This document shows positions 33,716 to 41,928 of a stretch of DNA of 64,000 nucleotides, piece after piece. The translations under genes were made by a program, and so were the position numbers. The notes under the pieces are model-generated. The model was given only the letters and a program-made list of their open reading frames with translations, had not been told where the DNA came from and did no database searches. This stretch comes from Streptomyces profundus (GTDB lineage: Bacteria > Actinomycetota > Actinomycetes > Streptomycetales > Streptomycetaceae), in NCBI RefSeq assembly GCF_020740535.1, contig NZ_CP082362.1, forward strand, positions 2,728,001 to 2,792,000, given 5' to 3'. Numbering within the stretch: position 1 is the stretch's first letter; the number at the start of each line of letters is the position of its first letter.

Positions 33716-34462
33716 CAGGGCGCCGCCGTCGACCGGGATGGTGGTGCCGGTGACATAGGCGGCGGCCGGGGAGAGGAGGAAGGCCGCGACGCCGCCGAAC
33801 TCCGCCGGTTCGCCGTAGCGGCCGAGCGGAATGCCGTCGAGGGTCCGCTGCCGGGCCGCCGCGTCGCTGGCGGCGTCCAGCTGCCGCAGCCGGTCGGTGG
33901 CGATGCGGCCCGGCATCAGGCCGAGGACGCGTACGCCGCGCGGGCCGAACTCGTCGGCCAGGTCCTTGGCGACCATGGCGAGCCCGGGGCGCAGCCCGTT
34001 GGAGATGCCGAGCCCGGTGATCGGCGAGCGGGCCGAGCTGGAGAGCACAAGGCCGATCGCGCCGCCGCCGGCCGCCGCGAGGTCGGCGGCGAAGGTCCTG
34101 GCGGCGCGGACCGCGCCGAGGAAGACCGTCTCGAACGCCGCGCGCCACTGTTCGTCGGTGGCGCCGGCCGCCGTGCTCGACGGCGGTCCGCCGACCGAGA
34201 CCAGCGCCCCGTCGAAACGGCCGAACCGTTCCCGCGCCAGCGCGACCAGCCGGGCGGCGGCCTCCGGTTCGGCCAGGTCGGCGGTGAGTCCCGCCGCGCG
34301 GTCGGCGCCGAGGCCGGCGACGGCCGCTTCGACGGCCTCCTGGCCGCGCGCCGAGACCACGACCCGCGCCCCGTCGGCGACCAGCGCGTCCGCCGTCGCA
34401 CGCCCCAGGCCCTTGCTGCCGCCGGTGACCACGAAGACCCGGTCGGTGAGGTTCAGCTCCAC
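33704..34462 (-). CDS. SDR-family oxidoreductase with non-standard active site
   Basis: 252 aa. NAD(P) site TGGSKGLGRATADAL; NAG-like site is present as SVGGPPSS; Ser in SSSARSPITG. The usual YxxxK is replaced: the segment reads GISNGLRPGLAMVAKDLA, with no Tyr in place. C-terminal segment MPGRIATDR and TGTTIPVDGG are standard. Enzyme activity is therefore uncertain. GTG start. Its end overlaps the pseudogene edge by 12 bases. Confidence 0.85.
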   Translation of the reverse strand: MELNLTDRVFVVTGGSKGLGRATADALVADGARVVVSARGQEAVEAAVAGLGADRAAGLTADLAEPEAAARLVALARERFGRFDGALVSVGGPPSSTAAGATDEQWRAAFETVFLGAVRAARTFAADLAAAGGGAIGLVLSSSARSPITGLGISNGLRPGLAMVAKDLADEFGPRGVRVLGLMPGRIATDRLRQLDAASDAAARQRTLDGIPLGRYGEPAEFGGVAAFLLSPAAAYVTGTTIPVDGGALRMP

Positions 34463-34582
34463 CGGTACACCACCCTCTTCCGCTGCTTCCCAGAAGGCTC
34501 GCCACTTCCGGAAGGACAGTATCGGCCCGCGTCCTTACGGCGGTTTGACGTGGGGACCCGCAGGATGGAGGTGCCTCCTTAC

Positions 34583-34621
34583 GCACGGACCCCGTCGGAT
34601 CCCCTCGGGCGGGGTCCGTGC
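34583..34621. terminator. Long-loop hairpin upstream of nur
   Basis: GCACGGACCCCG (34583-34594) and CGGGGTCCGTGC (34610-34621), 12-bp perfect stem with a 15-base loop. Lies between two divergent genes, so it may end an unannotated small transcript or form the start of a regulatory leader. Confidence 0.45.
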
Positions 34622-34648
34622 TCCTCTCCGCCTTCTACACTGGGCCAT

Positions 34649-35104
34649 GTGGTGAGCACTGACTGGCAGGACGATCTGCGCAACCGCGGTTACCGGCTGA
34701 CGCCGCAGCGTCAGCTGGTGCTGGAGGCTGTGGATCGGCTGGAGCACTCCACGCCGGAGGACATCCTGGTCGAGGTCCGCAGGACGGCCGGCGGGGTCAA
34801 CATCTCCACGGTCTACCGCACGCTGGAGCTGTTGGAGGAGCTCGGCCTGGTCTCGCACGCGCATCTGGGCCATGGCGCACCCACGTACCACCTGGCGGAG
34901 CGGCACGATCATCTGCATCTGATGTGCCGGGACTGCGAGCAGGTGATCGAGGCGGAGCTGGCCGTGGCCGAGCCGTTCACGGAGGAGCTGCGCCGGCGCT
35001 TCGGCTTCGAGACGGATCTGCGGCATTTCGCGATCTTCGGCCGGTGTGAGAGCTGCGCGGGCGCGGCTCGGAGCGGGGAGCCGGACGCGGGGGCGACGCC
35101 GTAG
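34649..35104 (+). CDS. nur: Nickel-responsive Fur-family regulator Nur
   Basis: 151 aa. HTH half: DLRNRGYRLTPQRQLVLEAV and VNISTVYRTLELLEELGLV. Metal part: HGAPTYHLAERHDHLHLMC, zinc Cys pairs CRDC and CESC, and RHFAIFGRC. The His cluster and wording match S. coelicolor Nur, which represses Ni uptake and Fe-SOD genes when nickel-loaded. Start GTG 34649 (giving MVSTDW) lies eight bases after TACACT, leaderless. No sod or nickel transport gene is here. Confidence 0.9.
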   Translation: MVSTDWQDDLRNRGYRLTPQRQLVLEAVDRLEHSTPEDILVEVRRTAGGVNISTVYRTLELLEELGLVSHAHLGHGAPTYHLAERHDHLHLMCRDCEQVIEAELAVAEPFTEELRRRFGFETDLRHFAIFGRCESCAGAARSGEPDAGATP

Positions 35105-35114
35105 GCTGGAGCGC

Positions 35115-36089
35115 ATGTCGTCGTATGCCAGTCCACTGCTCGATCTTCCTGGTGCGGTCGCCGCGCGGGAGCCGGATGTCGGAGTCGCCGCGCACTACGG
35201 GGATCTCTTCAAGGAACAGCGCGCGTTGGCCAGAGGCGAGGGTCTGGTGGACCTGTCGCATCGGGACGTGGTCTCGGTCACCGGCGCCGACCGGCTGAGT
35301 TGGCTGCATCTGCTGATCACACAGCATGTGGAGGGGCTGGCCCCCGGGCAGGCGACGGAGGCGTTGATCCTCTCGGCCAAGGGCCATATCGAGCACGTTC
35401 TCTATCTGGTGGACGACGGCGAGACGACGTGGGCGCATACGGAGCCGGGCGCGGCCGGGGCGTTGATCGCCTATCTGGAGAGCATGAGGTTCTTCTACCG
35501 CGTCGAAGTGGCGGACCGCACCGAGGAGTTCGCCCTGGTGTATCTGCCGGCCGGCTCGATCGCGGAGCCGCCGGCGGGCGCGGTGGTGCGGGAGACGCCG
35601 CACGGCCGTGATGTGTTCCTGCCGCGCGCCGCGCTGCCCGGGTTCGCGGCCGAGCACGGCCCAGCGGCCGGGGTGTTGGCGTATGAGGCGCTGCGGGTGG
35701 AGGGGCATCGTCCCCGGCTGGGGTTGGAGACGGACCACCGCACCATCCCGCACGAGCTGGGGTGGCTGGAGCGCGCGGTGCATCTGCACAAGGGCTGCTA
35801 TCGCGGGCAGGAGACGGTGGCCCGGGTGGAGAATCTGGGCAAGCCGCCGAGGCGGCTGGTCTTTCTGCATCTGGACGGCAGCGAGGTGACGCTGCCGGAG
35901 CCGGGCGCCCCGGTGCGGTTGGCCGCCGACGGGCCTGAGGGCCGGCAGTTGGGGCGGATCACCACCTCGGCGCGGCACCACGAGCTCGGTCCGATCGCGC
36001 TGGCCGTGATCAAGCGGAACGTGCCGGCGGACGCGCCGCTGCTGGCCGAGGCGACGCCGGCGGCGCAGGAGCTGATCGTCGAGCCCTGA
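35115..36089 (+). CDS. ygfZ: YgfZ/GcvT-domain iron-sulfur assembly protein
   Basis: 324 aa. Folate-binding aminomethyltransferase-like fold with family signature HKGCYRGQETVARV around residue 225; the Cys is conserved. Assists Fe-S cluster enzymes in folate-dependent fashion. ATG follows TAGGCT by seven bases; the TAG of that -10 is also the nur stop codon. Leaderless. Tandem 9-base repeats follow the stop. Confidence 0.9.
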   Translation: MSSYASPLLDLPGAVAAREPDVGVAAHYGDLFKEQRALARGEGLVDLSHRDVVSVTGADRLSWLHLLITQHVEGLAPGQATEALILSAKGHIEHVLYLVDDGETTWAHTEPGAAGALIAYLESMRFFYRVEVADRTEEFALVYLPAGSIAEPPAGAVVRETPHGRDVFLPRAALPGFAAEHGPAAGVLAYEALRVEGHRPRLGLETDHRTIPHELGWLERAVHLHKGCYRGQETVARVENLGKPPRRLVFLHLDGSEVTLPEPGAPVRLAADGPEGRQLGRITTSARHHELGPIALAVIKRNVPADAPLLAEATPAAQELIVEP

Positions 36090-36134
36090 GCGCCCTGAAG
36101 CGCCCTGAGAGCCCTGAGAGCCCTGAGAGCCCGA
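36081..36134. repeat. GAGCCCTGA tandem repeat after ygfZ
   Basis: Six imperfect copies of GAGCCCTGA or GCGCCCTGA, 9-10 bases each, starting in the last codons of ygfZ and reaching the gap before dtd. Confidence 0.8.
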
Positions 36135-36156
36135 ACAGCCAGGAGGGCAGGGGCGG

Positions 36157-36582
36157 TCAGGCGTCCAGCAGCACGGTGAACGGGCCGTCGTTGGTCAGGT
36201 GGACCCGCATCTGGGCGCCGAACCGGCCGGTGGCCACGGTGGCGCCGAGCGCGCGGAGGTCGGCGACGACGGCGTCGACCAGCGGCTCGGCGATCTCGCC
36301 GGGCGCGGCGGCGGCCCAGGTGGGGCGGCGTCCCTTGCGCGCGTCACCGTAGAGAGTGAACTGCGACACGACGAGCAGGGGGGCGTCGATGTCGGAGCAG
36401 GACTTCTCGCCGTCCAGGACGCGAAGGCCCCACAGCTTGCGGGCGAGCCTGGCCGCGGTCTCCGGGGTGTCCTGGTGTGTGGCGCCGACCAGCACACACA
36501 GCCCCTGGCCCACGATCTCACCGACTGTTTCGCCGTCCACCGTCACCGAGGCGCCGTCGACGCGCTGTACCACCGCTCGCAT
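36157..36582 (-). CDS. dtd: D-aminoacyl-tRNA deacylase
   Basis: 141 aa. [18 protein letters not shown] start, [12 protein letters not shown] (catalytic SQFTL) and [10 protein letters not shown] (GP motif) all present. Removes D-amino acids from mis-charged tRNA. Convergent with ygfZ. A longer frame upstream (to 37104) is antisense to rsiG and rejected. Confidence 0.95.
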   Translation of the reverse strand: MRAVVQRVDGASVTVDGETVGEIVGQGLCVLVGATHQDTPETAARLARKLWGLRVLDGEKSCSDIDAPLLVVSQFTLYGDARKGRRPTWAAAAPGEIAEPLVDAVVADLRALGATVATGRFGAQMRVHLTNDGPFTVLLDA

Positions 36583-36745
36583 GGGGCCATCATGCCGGAA
36601 GCCGAGGCGGAACGTTCCGCCGTTGGATGGGCAGCGCCGGATGGGTGCCAACACGCTGCGCCCGGTGGGTACACAGTGACACGATGCGTGCACGGGGTAC
36701 GTACCGCACCACGGCACCGAAAAGGGGACGAGGGGACAATTGCGC

Positions 36746-37342
36746 ATGATCACACCGGGTCCTGGGTCGCAGCCCGCCACCGTACCGAGTGCTCGGGAGC
36801 CGCGTCCGGAGCCCGAGCCGGCCCAGGGGCGGGGGCAGCTCGTCGACGTTCCGGGCGATATCGGCGCGGCGCGGCTGCGGGCGCTGTGCCTTTCGGAGCT
36901 GCGTGACCTGCGGCGGGCGGCGCGCAGCGAGGAGGCCGATCTCAGCTTCGTACGGCGGCTGTTGCAGGGGCGGATCGACATCCTCCAGGCGGAGGGGCGC
37001 CGGCGCGGCGGGTGTGCCACGGGCCTGCTCGACCAGTTGCCGAGGATTCTCGCTGACGGCCCCTCGCGGCATCGTTCGTCCGCTCGCCATGTGACCTTGG
37101 GCACGCCGGCCAGCGAGCGCTACCGGCGGTTGGCCGAGGAGGTGCTGGCCGAGGTGGAGCTGTCGGATCTGTCCGCGTTGGACGATACGGAGCTGCGTAC
37201 GGCGCTGGTGCGGCTCGCGGAGGCCGAGGAGCGCGTCTCGCGGCGCCGGCAGGCGCTGCACCGCACGGCGGACGGCTGTGGCGCCGAGATCGCCCGGCGG
37301 TACCGTGAGGGCGAGGCGCAGGTCGATGACCTGCTCTGCTGA
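36746..37342 (+). CDS. rsiG: Anti-sigma factor RsiG (c-di-GMP-dependent, targets WhiG)
   Basis: 198 aa. Pro-rich N-terminal 40 residues, then two long antiparallel helices. First c-di-GMP motif E(x3)S(x2)R(x3)Q(x3)D is exact in [16 protein letters not shown] (residues ~63-78). The second helix carries [16 protein letters not shown], which keeps E, S, R and D but has His in place of Gln. RsiG bound to c-di-GMP sequesters the sporulation sigma factor WhiG. GAGGGGA nine bases before the ATG. Same strand as the asparaginase gene, 45 bases downstream. Confidence 0.88.
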   Translation: MITPGPGSQPATVPSAREPRPEPEPAQGRGQLVDVPGDIGAARLRALCLSELRDLRRAARSEEADLSFVRRLLQGRIDILQAEGRRRGGCATGLLDQLPRILADGPSRHRSSARHVTLGTPASERYRRLAEEVLAEVELSDLSALDDTELRTALVRLAEAEERVSRRRQALHRTADGCGAEIARRYREGEAQVDDLLC

Positions 37343-37387
37343 CAGCACCCCGGCCGCTCGGCGGCCCCCGCCAGGAGAGGTCGGAGC

Positions 37388-38344
37388 ATGACCGTAGCCA
37401 GCCCTGCCAGCGCACCCCAGCCGAAGGCGGCGCCGGACGCTCCGGTGTTGGCCGAGGTGGTGCGGTCCGGCTTCGCCGAGAGCCGGCACCGTGGGTCGCT
37501 GGTGACGCTGGACGCGGACGGGCGGGTGGACTGGGCGCTGGGCGAGGTGGCCGCGCCCTTCTTCCCCCGGTCGAGCAACAAGCCGATGCAGGCGGCGGCC
37601 GTGTTGCGCTCCGGGCTCGAACTCTCGGGCGCCCGGCTGGCGTTGGCGGCCGGCAGCCATGTGGGCGCGGAGATCCACCAGCAGTTGGCCGGCCGGATGC
37701 TCGCGGACCACGGCCTGGCGGAGGCGGCGTTGCGCTGTCCCGAGTCGGCCCCCGCCTTCGGCGCCGGGCCAGGACCGCGTGGGCGGTTGGCGATGAACTG
37801 CTCGGGCAAGCACGCCTCCTGGCTGGCGGCGTCCGTGGTCAACGAGTGGCCGGTGGCGAGCTATCTGGACGCGGCGCATCCGTTGCAGCGGCTGATCCGG
37901 GAGACGGTGCTGGGGCTGTCGGGCGAGCGGGAGACGGCGCTGGGCGTGGACGGCTGTGGTGCGCCGTTGCAGGCGCTGTCGTTGACGGGGTTGGCGCGGG
38001 CGTTCCGGGCGGCGGTGGTGGCGGATCCCGGCGAGCCGGCGCGGCGGGTGGCGGACGCGATGCGGGCGCATCCGGAGTATGTGGCGGGTGAGGGCCAGCT
38101 GGACACGTTGCTGATGCGGCAGGTGCCCGGGCTGCTCGCCAAGGGGGGCGCCGAGGGGGTGCAGGCGGTGGCGCTGGCCGACGGGCGGGCGTTCGCCTTC
38201 AAGATCGAGGACGGTTCGGGCCGGGCCAGGAACGCGATCACCGCGCGGGTGTTGGCGGCGCTCGGCGTGGAGACGTCGGTGGTGCCGGTGGTCCCGGTGC
38301 TGGGTGGCGGCGCTCCGGTGGGCGAGATCCGTGCGGCGTTCTAG
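37388..38344 (+). CDS. Rhizobial-type asparaginase II
   Basis: 318 aa. Family motifs: FFPRSSNKPMQAA (Ser-Lys catalytic pair), MNCSGKHASWLAA (Cys and Lys of the zinc site), VDGCGAPLQALSL. Hydrolyses asparagine to aspartate and ammonia. Frequently next to rsiG in streptomycetes. GGAGAGG upstream of ATG. Confidence 0.9.
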   Translation: MTVASPASAPQPKAAPDAPVLAEVVRSGFAESRHRGSLVTLDADGRVDWALGEVAAPFFPRSSNKPMQAAAVLRSGLELSGARLALAAGSHVGAEIHQQLAGRMLADHGLAEAALRCPESAPAFGAGPGPRGRLAMNCSGKHASWLAASVVNEWPVASYLDAAHPLQRLIRETVLGLSGERETALGVDGCGAPLQALSLTGLARAFRAAVVADPGEPARRVADAMRAHPEYVAGEGQLDTLLMRQVPGLLAKGGAEGVQAVALADGRAFAFKIEDGSGRARNAITARVLAALGVETSVVPVVPVLGGGAPVGEIRAAF

Positions 38345-38408
38345 GCCGTTCCGTAAGGTTCTGTAACATTTTCGAACCTACGGGAAACTTCTGGATCCTT
38401 CTGGGAAC

Positions 38409-38427
38409 ACGGCCCGTCCTGGGCCGT
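38409..38427 (+). terminator. Short terminator after the asparaginase gene
   Basis: ACGGCCC (38409-38415), loop GTCCT, GGGCCGT (38421-38427), followed by CTTC. Confidence 0.55.
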
Positions 38428-38520
38428 CTTCGGCCGGGGGAAGCGGTGTGGCCGGTCCGTCGATCCGGCCGAGATTAACCCGTTGGCCGGGGCCAGAAAG
38501 AGTTGCCTACTCTCGCAACC

Positions 38521-39771
38521 ATGGTCGATCTGGAAATTCGTGGTGTCGATGGTGATCGTGACGCTTCCGTCGCATGGCTGCGCGGGGTGGTGACGGGGTT
38601 CTTCAAACCCACCTCCGTGCTGTCCGACGAGGAGCTTGAGTACCGGCTGGCGCATCAGCCGTTGGGTGGGGCGCGTGGGGTGTTCGACGGGGACCGCTGC
38701 GTCGCCACGTTCGACAGCTGGCCGCAGCGGCTGACCACGGTGGGGGGCGCCGAGTTGGCGGCCCACGCCGTCTCGGCCGTGACGGTCACCGCGACGCACC
38801 GGCGGCGCGGGCTGCTCAGCCGGCTGATGGAGCCGGATCTGCGGGCGGCGAAGGAAGGGGGCGCTTCGGTGGCGACGTTGATCGCCGCCGAGCACCGGAT
38901 CTATGGGCGGTTCGGCTTCGGCCCGGCCACCTCGTTCACCAACTGGAAGGTGGATGTGCACCGCTCCGGGTTCGATCGGCGCTGGTCACCGGCGGATCTG
39001 GACGGTTCGGTGCGGCTGGCGGACGGCGCCGAGGTGCGGGAGGCCGCGCCCGCGCTGCACGAGCGGTTCCGGACGCGGACGGCCGGCGGCATCGACCGGA
39101 ACGCCCTCTTCTGGGAGCGGATGACGGGCCTGGCGCCGACGTCCCCGCCCGTGCCGCCGGCGACCTACGCGATCTACCGGGACGCGGCGGGGGTGCCCAG
39201 AGGCGTGGTCGGCTACGTGGTGGACGACGAGTGGACGCACGGGCAGCCGAACGGCACGGCCCGGACGACGTTCTTCTACGCCGAGGACGACGAGGCGGAG
39301 CTGGCGCTCTGGCGGCTGTTGCTGTCCCTGGACTGGGCGGGCCGGTTGGAGACCGGCCGGGCCAGGCCGGATTCGGTGCTGCCGCTGGTGCTGCCCGACC
39401 CCCGGGCCGCGGTGGCCTCCCAGACCGCGGACTTCCTGTGGCTAAGGCCGCTGGACGTGCCGGCGATGCTGGCCGCGCGCTCCTACGCCACCGAGGGCGA
39501 GGTGGTGTTCGAGGTGCGGGACGCGTTGGGCCTGGCCAACGGCCGCTTCCTGCTGTCCGCGGGGAAGGAAGGCGCGGAGTGCGCGCCGACCGCGCGGAAC
39601 GCCGACGTCACGTTGGACGTGGGGGCGTTCGCGCAGCTCTACCTGGGCGACCAGTCGGCCGCGCGGCTGCGGAGCGCGGGGCTGCTGGCGGAGGAGACAG
39701 ACGGAGCGGCGGCCCGGGTGGACTTGCTGTTCCACACGGGCCGCCGCCCTTGGTGCCCCGACATGTTCTGA
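38521..39771 (+). CDS. Eis-type GNAT N-acetyltransferase
   Basis: 416 aa. N-terminal GNAT core with VSAVTVTATHRRRGLLSRLM (acetyl-CoA loop), second GNAT-like domain, and SCP2-like C-terminal domain (NADVTLDVGAFAQLYLGDQS). Ends in WCPDMF: the free C-terminal carboxylate is catalytic in Eis enzymes. Acetylates amines such as aminoglycosides; natural substrate not known. ATG lies seven bases after TACTCT, leaderless. Confidence 0.9.
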   Translation: MVDLEIRGVDGDRDASVAWLRGVVTGFFKPTSVLSDEELEYRLAHQPLGGARGVFDGDRCVATFDSWPQRLTTVGGAELAAHAVSAVTVTATHRRRGLLSRLMEPDLRAAKEGGASVATLIAAEHRIYGRFGFGPATSFTNWKVDVHRSGFDRRWSPADLDGSVRLADGAEVREAAPALHERFRTRTAGGIDRNALFWERMTGLAPTSPPVPPATYAIYRDAAGVPRGVVGYVVDDEWTHGQPNGTARTTFFYAEDDEAELALWRLLLSLDWAGRLETGRARPDSVLPLVLPDPRAAVASQTADFLWLRPLDVPAMLAARSYATEGEVVFEVRDALGLANGRFLLSAGKEGAECAPTARNADVTLDVGAFAQLYLGDQSAARLRSAGLLAEETDGAAARVDLLFHTGRRPWCPDMF

Positions 39772-39831
39772 CATCGCCTGATGCCTTTCCCCTGCGGGCC
39801 CTGCCTTCGATCGCCTTCGATCTCGCCTTCG

Positions 39832-39875
39832 GTGTCGCTTGGGTGTTGCTTGGGTGTTGCTTGGGTGTCGCCTTC
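39832..39875. repeat. 11-base tandem repeat
   Basis: GTGT(C/T)GCTTGG repeated three times (39832-39864) with a fourth divergent copy, in the gap between the acetyltransferase and the 61-aa gene. Confidence 0.8.
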
Positions 39876-39941
39876 GGTCTGACTCTCGCCGACTTCGCAC
39901 GCCGTTTAGCCGAACCCCCCACGCTGTCCGTGGGCGCTCTG

Positions 39942-40127
39942 TTACAGAGCGCCTATGGCCAGTGTGACCAGCACAGTGGTTCCCACACACGCACAGGTGA
40001 AGTTGCGCTTCCGCAACCCCGTGCGCAGTATCAACAGTCCGATCAGCCCCGGCAGTCCGTACTGGACCTCCACCGCTTGCTCCATCGCGATGCCGAAGGC
40101 AGCCACGATGATGGTGGTAACGAGCAT
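39942..40127 (-). CDS. 61-aa membrane protein
   Basis: Two hydrophobic segments (MLVTTIIVAAFGIAMEQ and VGTTVLVTLAIGAL) flanking a middle helix LPGLIGLLILRTGL with basic RKR. GAGGAGGGG lies six bases before the ATG, a strong signal. It is divergent from the DevA-like regulator gene. No family recognised. Confidence 0.65.
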   Translation of the reverse strand: MLVTTIIVAAFGIAMEQAVEVQYGLPGLIGLLILRTGLRKRNFTCACVGTTVLVTLAIGAL

Positions 40128-40168
40128 GACCCCTCCTCACATCACGTCAACTCAGGTGAACTCTGAAA

Positions 40169-40216
40169 AGTTGGCCAAGTTGTTCGCCAACTATATGAAT
40201 GTTTTCCCCAGTTGGC
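40169..40216. promoter_or_regulatory. AGTTGGC repeats upstream of devA
   Basis: AGTTGGC (40169-40175) and GCCAACT (40186-40192) form a perfect 7-bp inverted repeat with a 10-base spacer, and a third AGTTGGC lies at 40210-40216. It lies 64-110 bases before the regulator start and could be the binding site of the GntR protein. Confidence 0.5.
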
Positions 40217-40279
40217 GTCCTCTTGGAAACGTCCTCATATCAACCTTCCGTATCTGGCCGAAAGTTGTATGGTGACGGC

Positions 40280-41146
40280 GTGAGTCAGGAGATCGTCCCG
40301 GAGAGCGACCTTCCGGACCCGTTCGGTGACCAGCTCTCTCCCGACCACGTCGCGGGTGTGCTGCGCGACCGGATACGTTCCGGCGAGCTGCCGCCGCGAG
40401 CCAAGCTGCCCACCCAACGGGCCCTGGTCGAGGAGTTCCGGGTCAACCGGACCACCGTCAGACAGGCCCTGGCCACGTTGGAGCGGGACGGCTACATCGC
40501 CGCGCGGGGGCGGGGCGCGCCGGCCGTGGTGTCGATGCCGGGCGCGGACAGCCCACGCCCCGCCGGGGTCGAGGTGGCGGACCGGATCGCGGTGGCGTTC
40601 CAGTCCAAGGACATCTCCATCGACGCGTTCTGCCTCACCACCGAGACGTTGAACTCGGCCCTCGCCGGGCCGTTGATCGCCATCTCCGCCGGGGAGTTGG
40701 CGCCGCGCTCGATCACGGTGCGGGTGCTGCTGCCGAGCCCGGACGCGCCGCCCGCCTACCCGCGGCTGATCTCCGATCCGGACGACCAGCGCCCCAGGGC
40801 CAGGCTGCGCCAGCTGACCCAGACCTTCTCCACCTCGCTGCGCCACCAGCTCACCTCGCTCGCCGAGATGCGCCTTGTGCCCCAGGTGACGGTGGAGATC
40901 CGGGAGGTGCCCATCACTCCCGTCCAGAAGGTCTATCTCCTCAACGGGACAGAAGTGCTAACCGCCTACTACCAGGTGGTGGCCAGAACGGTCGAATTCG
41001 AGAAGGAACAACTGGATATATACGACGTTCTGGGACTTAACTCCAAAGTCTTCCGTTCCGCCGAGGACACCGCCTTTGTTGAAGAGTCACACCAGTGGTT
41101 CACGTCCCTCTGGTCAACGCTGGCCCAACCGCTCACACTCGGTTAG
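40280..41146 (+). CDS. devA: GntR-family regulator, DevA-like
   Basis: 288 aa. Winged-helix domain LSPDHVAGVLRDRIRSGELP with LVEEFRVNRTTVRQALATL recognition helix. C-terminal effector domain (~80-285) of the HutC/UTRA-like type. Published DevA of S. coelicolor is a leaderless GntR gene required for aerial growth, coupled to a HAD phosphatase gene DevB; the same two features occur here. A paralogue (DevE) exists in some species, so assignment between them is uncertain. GTG follows TATGGT by six bases. Stop TAG is directly followed by the ATG of the next gene. Confidence 0.7.
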   Translation: MSQEIVPESDLPDPFGDQLSPDHVAGVLRDRIRSGELPPRAKLPTQRALVEEFRVNRTTVRQALATLERDGYIAARGRGAPAVVSMPGADSPRPAGVEVADRIAVAFQSKDISIDAFCLTTETLNSALAGPLIAISAGELAPRSITVRVLLPSPDAPPAYPRLISDPDDQRPRARLRQLTQTFSTSLRHQLTSLAEMRLVPQVTVEIREVPITPVQKVYLLNGTEVLTAYYQVVARTVEFEKEQLDIYDVLGLNSKVFRSAEDTAFVEESHQWFTSLWSTLAQPLTLG

Positions 41147-41827
41147 ATGAGAGGACTCATTAGTCACGCACACTGTGTTCTCTTCGACTTCGACGGCCCC
41201 GTCTGCCAACTCTTCGCGGTCCGCTCGGCCGCATCGGTCGCCGAGCGGCTCAGGGAACTGACCGACGAGTTGGCGGTCTCGGCGCTGCTGACGCCGGAGC
41301 TGCGGACCTCCCCCGACCCCCACCGGGTGCTGCGGGGGATAGCCCGGCAGCGGCCGGCCCCCGAGGTGGTGAGCCGGCTGGAGGCGGCACTCACCCGCGA
41401 GGAAGTGCGCGCGGCCGGCTCGGCCGCCCCGACCCCCTATGCCGCCACCCTGATCGCCGCGTTGGCGACCAGGGGGCGCCAGGTGGCCATCGCCACCAAC
41501 AACTCCCCCCTGGCGGCCGTCCGTTATCTGGAACGGCTGCGGCTCTCCGGCTATGTGGGCGGCCGGGTGCACGGCCGCACCGCGGATCTCTCCCTGCTCA
41601 AGCCGCACCCCGACTCGGTGCTGCGCGCCCTCGGCTCGACCGGCACGCTGCCGGCGCGCGCGGTCATGATCGGCGACAGCCTCGCCGACCACGCGGCGGC
41701 CGACGCCGCCGGCGTGCCGTTCCTCGGCTACGCGCTCGACGACGCGGGGGAGGACGCGTTTCGTGCGGCGGGCGCGGAGCATGTGGTGCGCTCCCTGCAA
41801 TGGGTACTGGCCGCCCTCGGTCAGTGA
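41147..41827 (+). CDS. devB: HAD-superfamily phosphatase, DevB-like
   Basis: 226 aa. HAD motif I CVLFDFDGPVCQLF (nucleophile Asp), motif II IATNNS, motif III Lys in LKPHPDSV, motif IV MIGDSLADHAAA. Starts with no gap after the DevA-like stop (TAGATGA), so coupling is very likely. Substrate not known; the third gene of the unit is a phosphotransferase. Confidence 0.8.
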   Translation: MRGLISHAHCVLFDFDGPVCQLFAVRSAASVAERLRELTDELAVSALLTPELRTSPDPHRVLRGIARQRPAPEVVSRLEAALTREEVRAAGSAAPTPYAATLIAALATRGRQVAIATNNSPLAAVRYLERLRLSGYVGGRVHGRTADLSLLKPHPDSVLRALGSTGTLPARAVMIGDSLADHAAADAAGVPFLGYALDDAGEDAFRAAGAEHVVRSLQWVLAALGQ

Positions 41828-41928
41828 GGTGCAGAGTCAGATGCACCCTTTTGAGCCATCAACAGTGGACTCGTCGCGGCGTACCGTATCGCTACCCGTA
41901 ACGAACCCACTGCCGGAAAGCCGCCATC

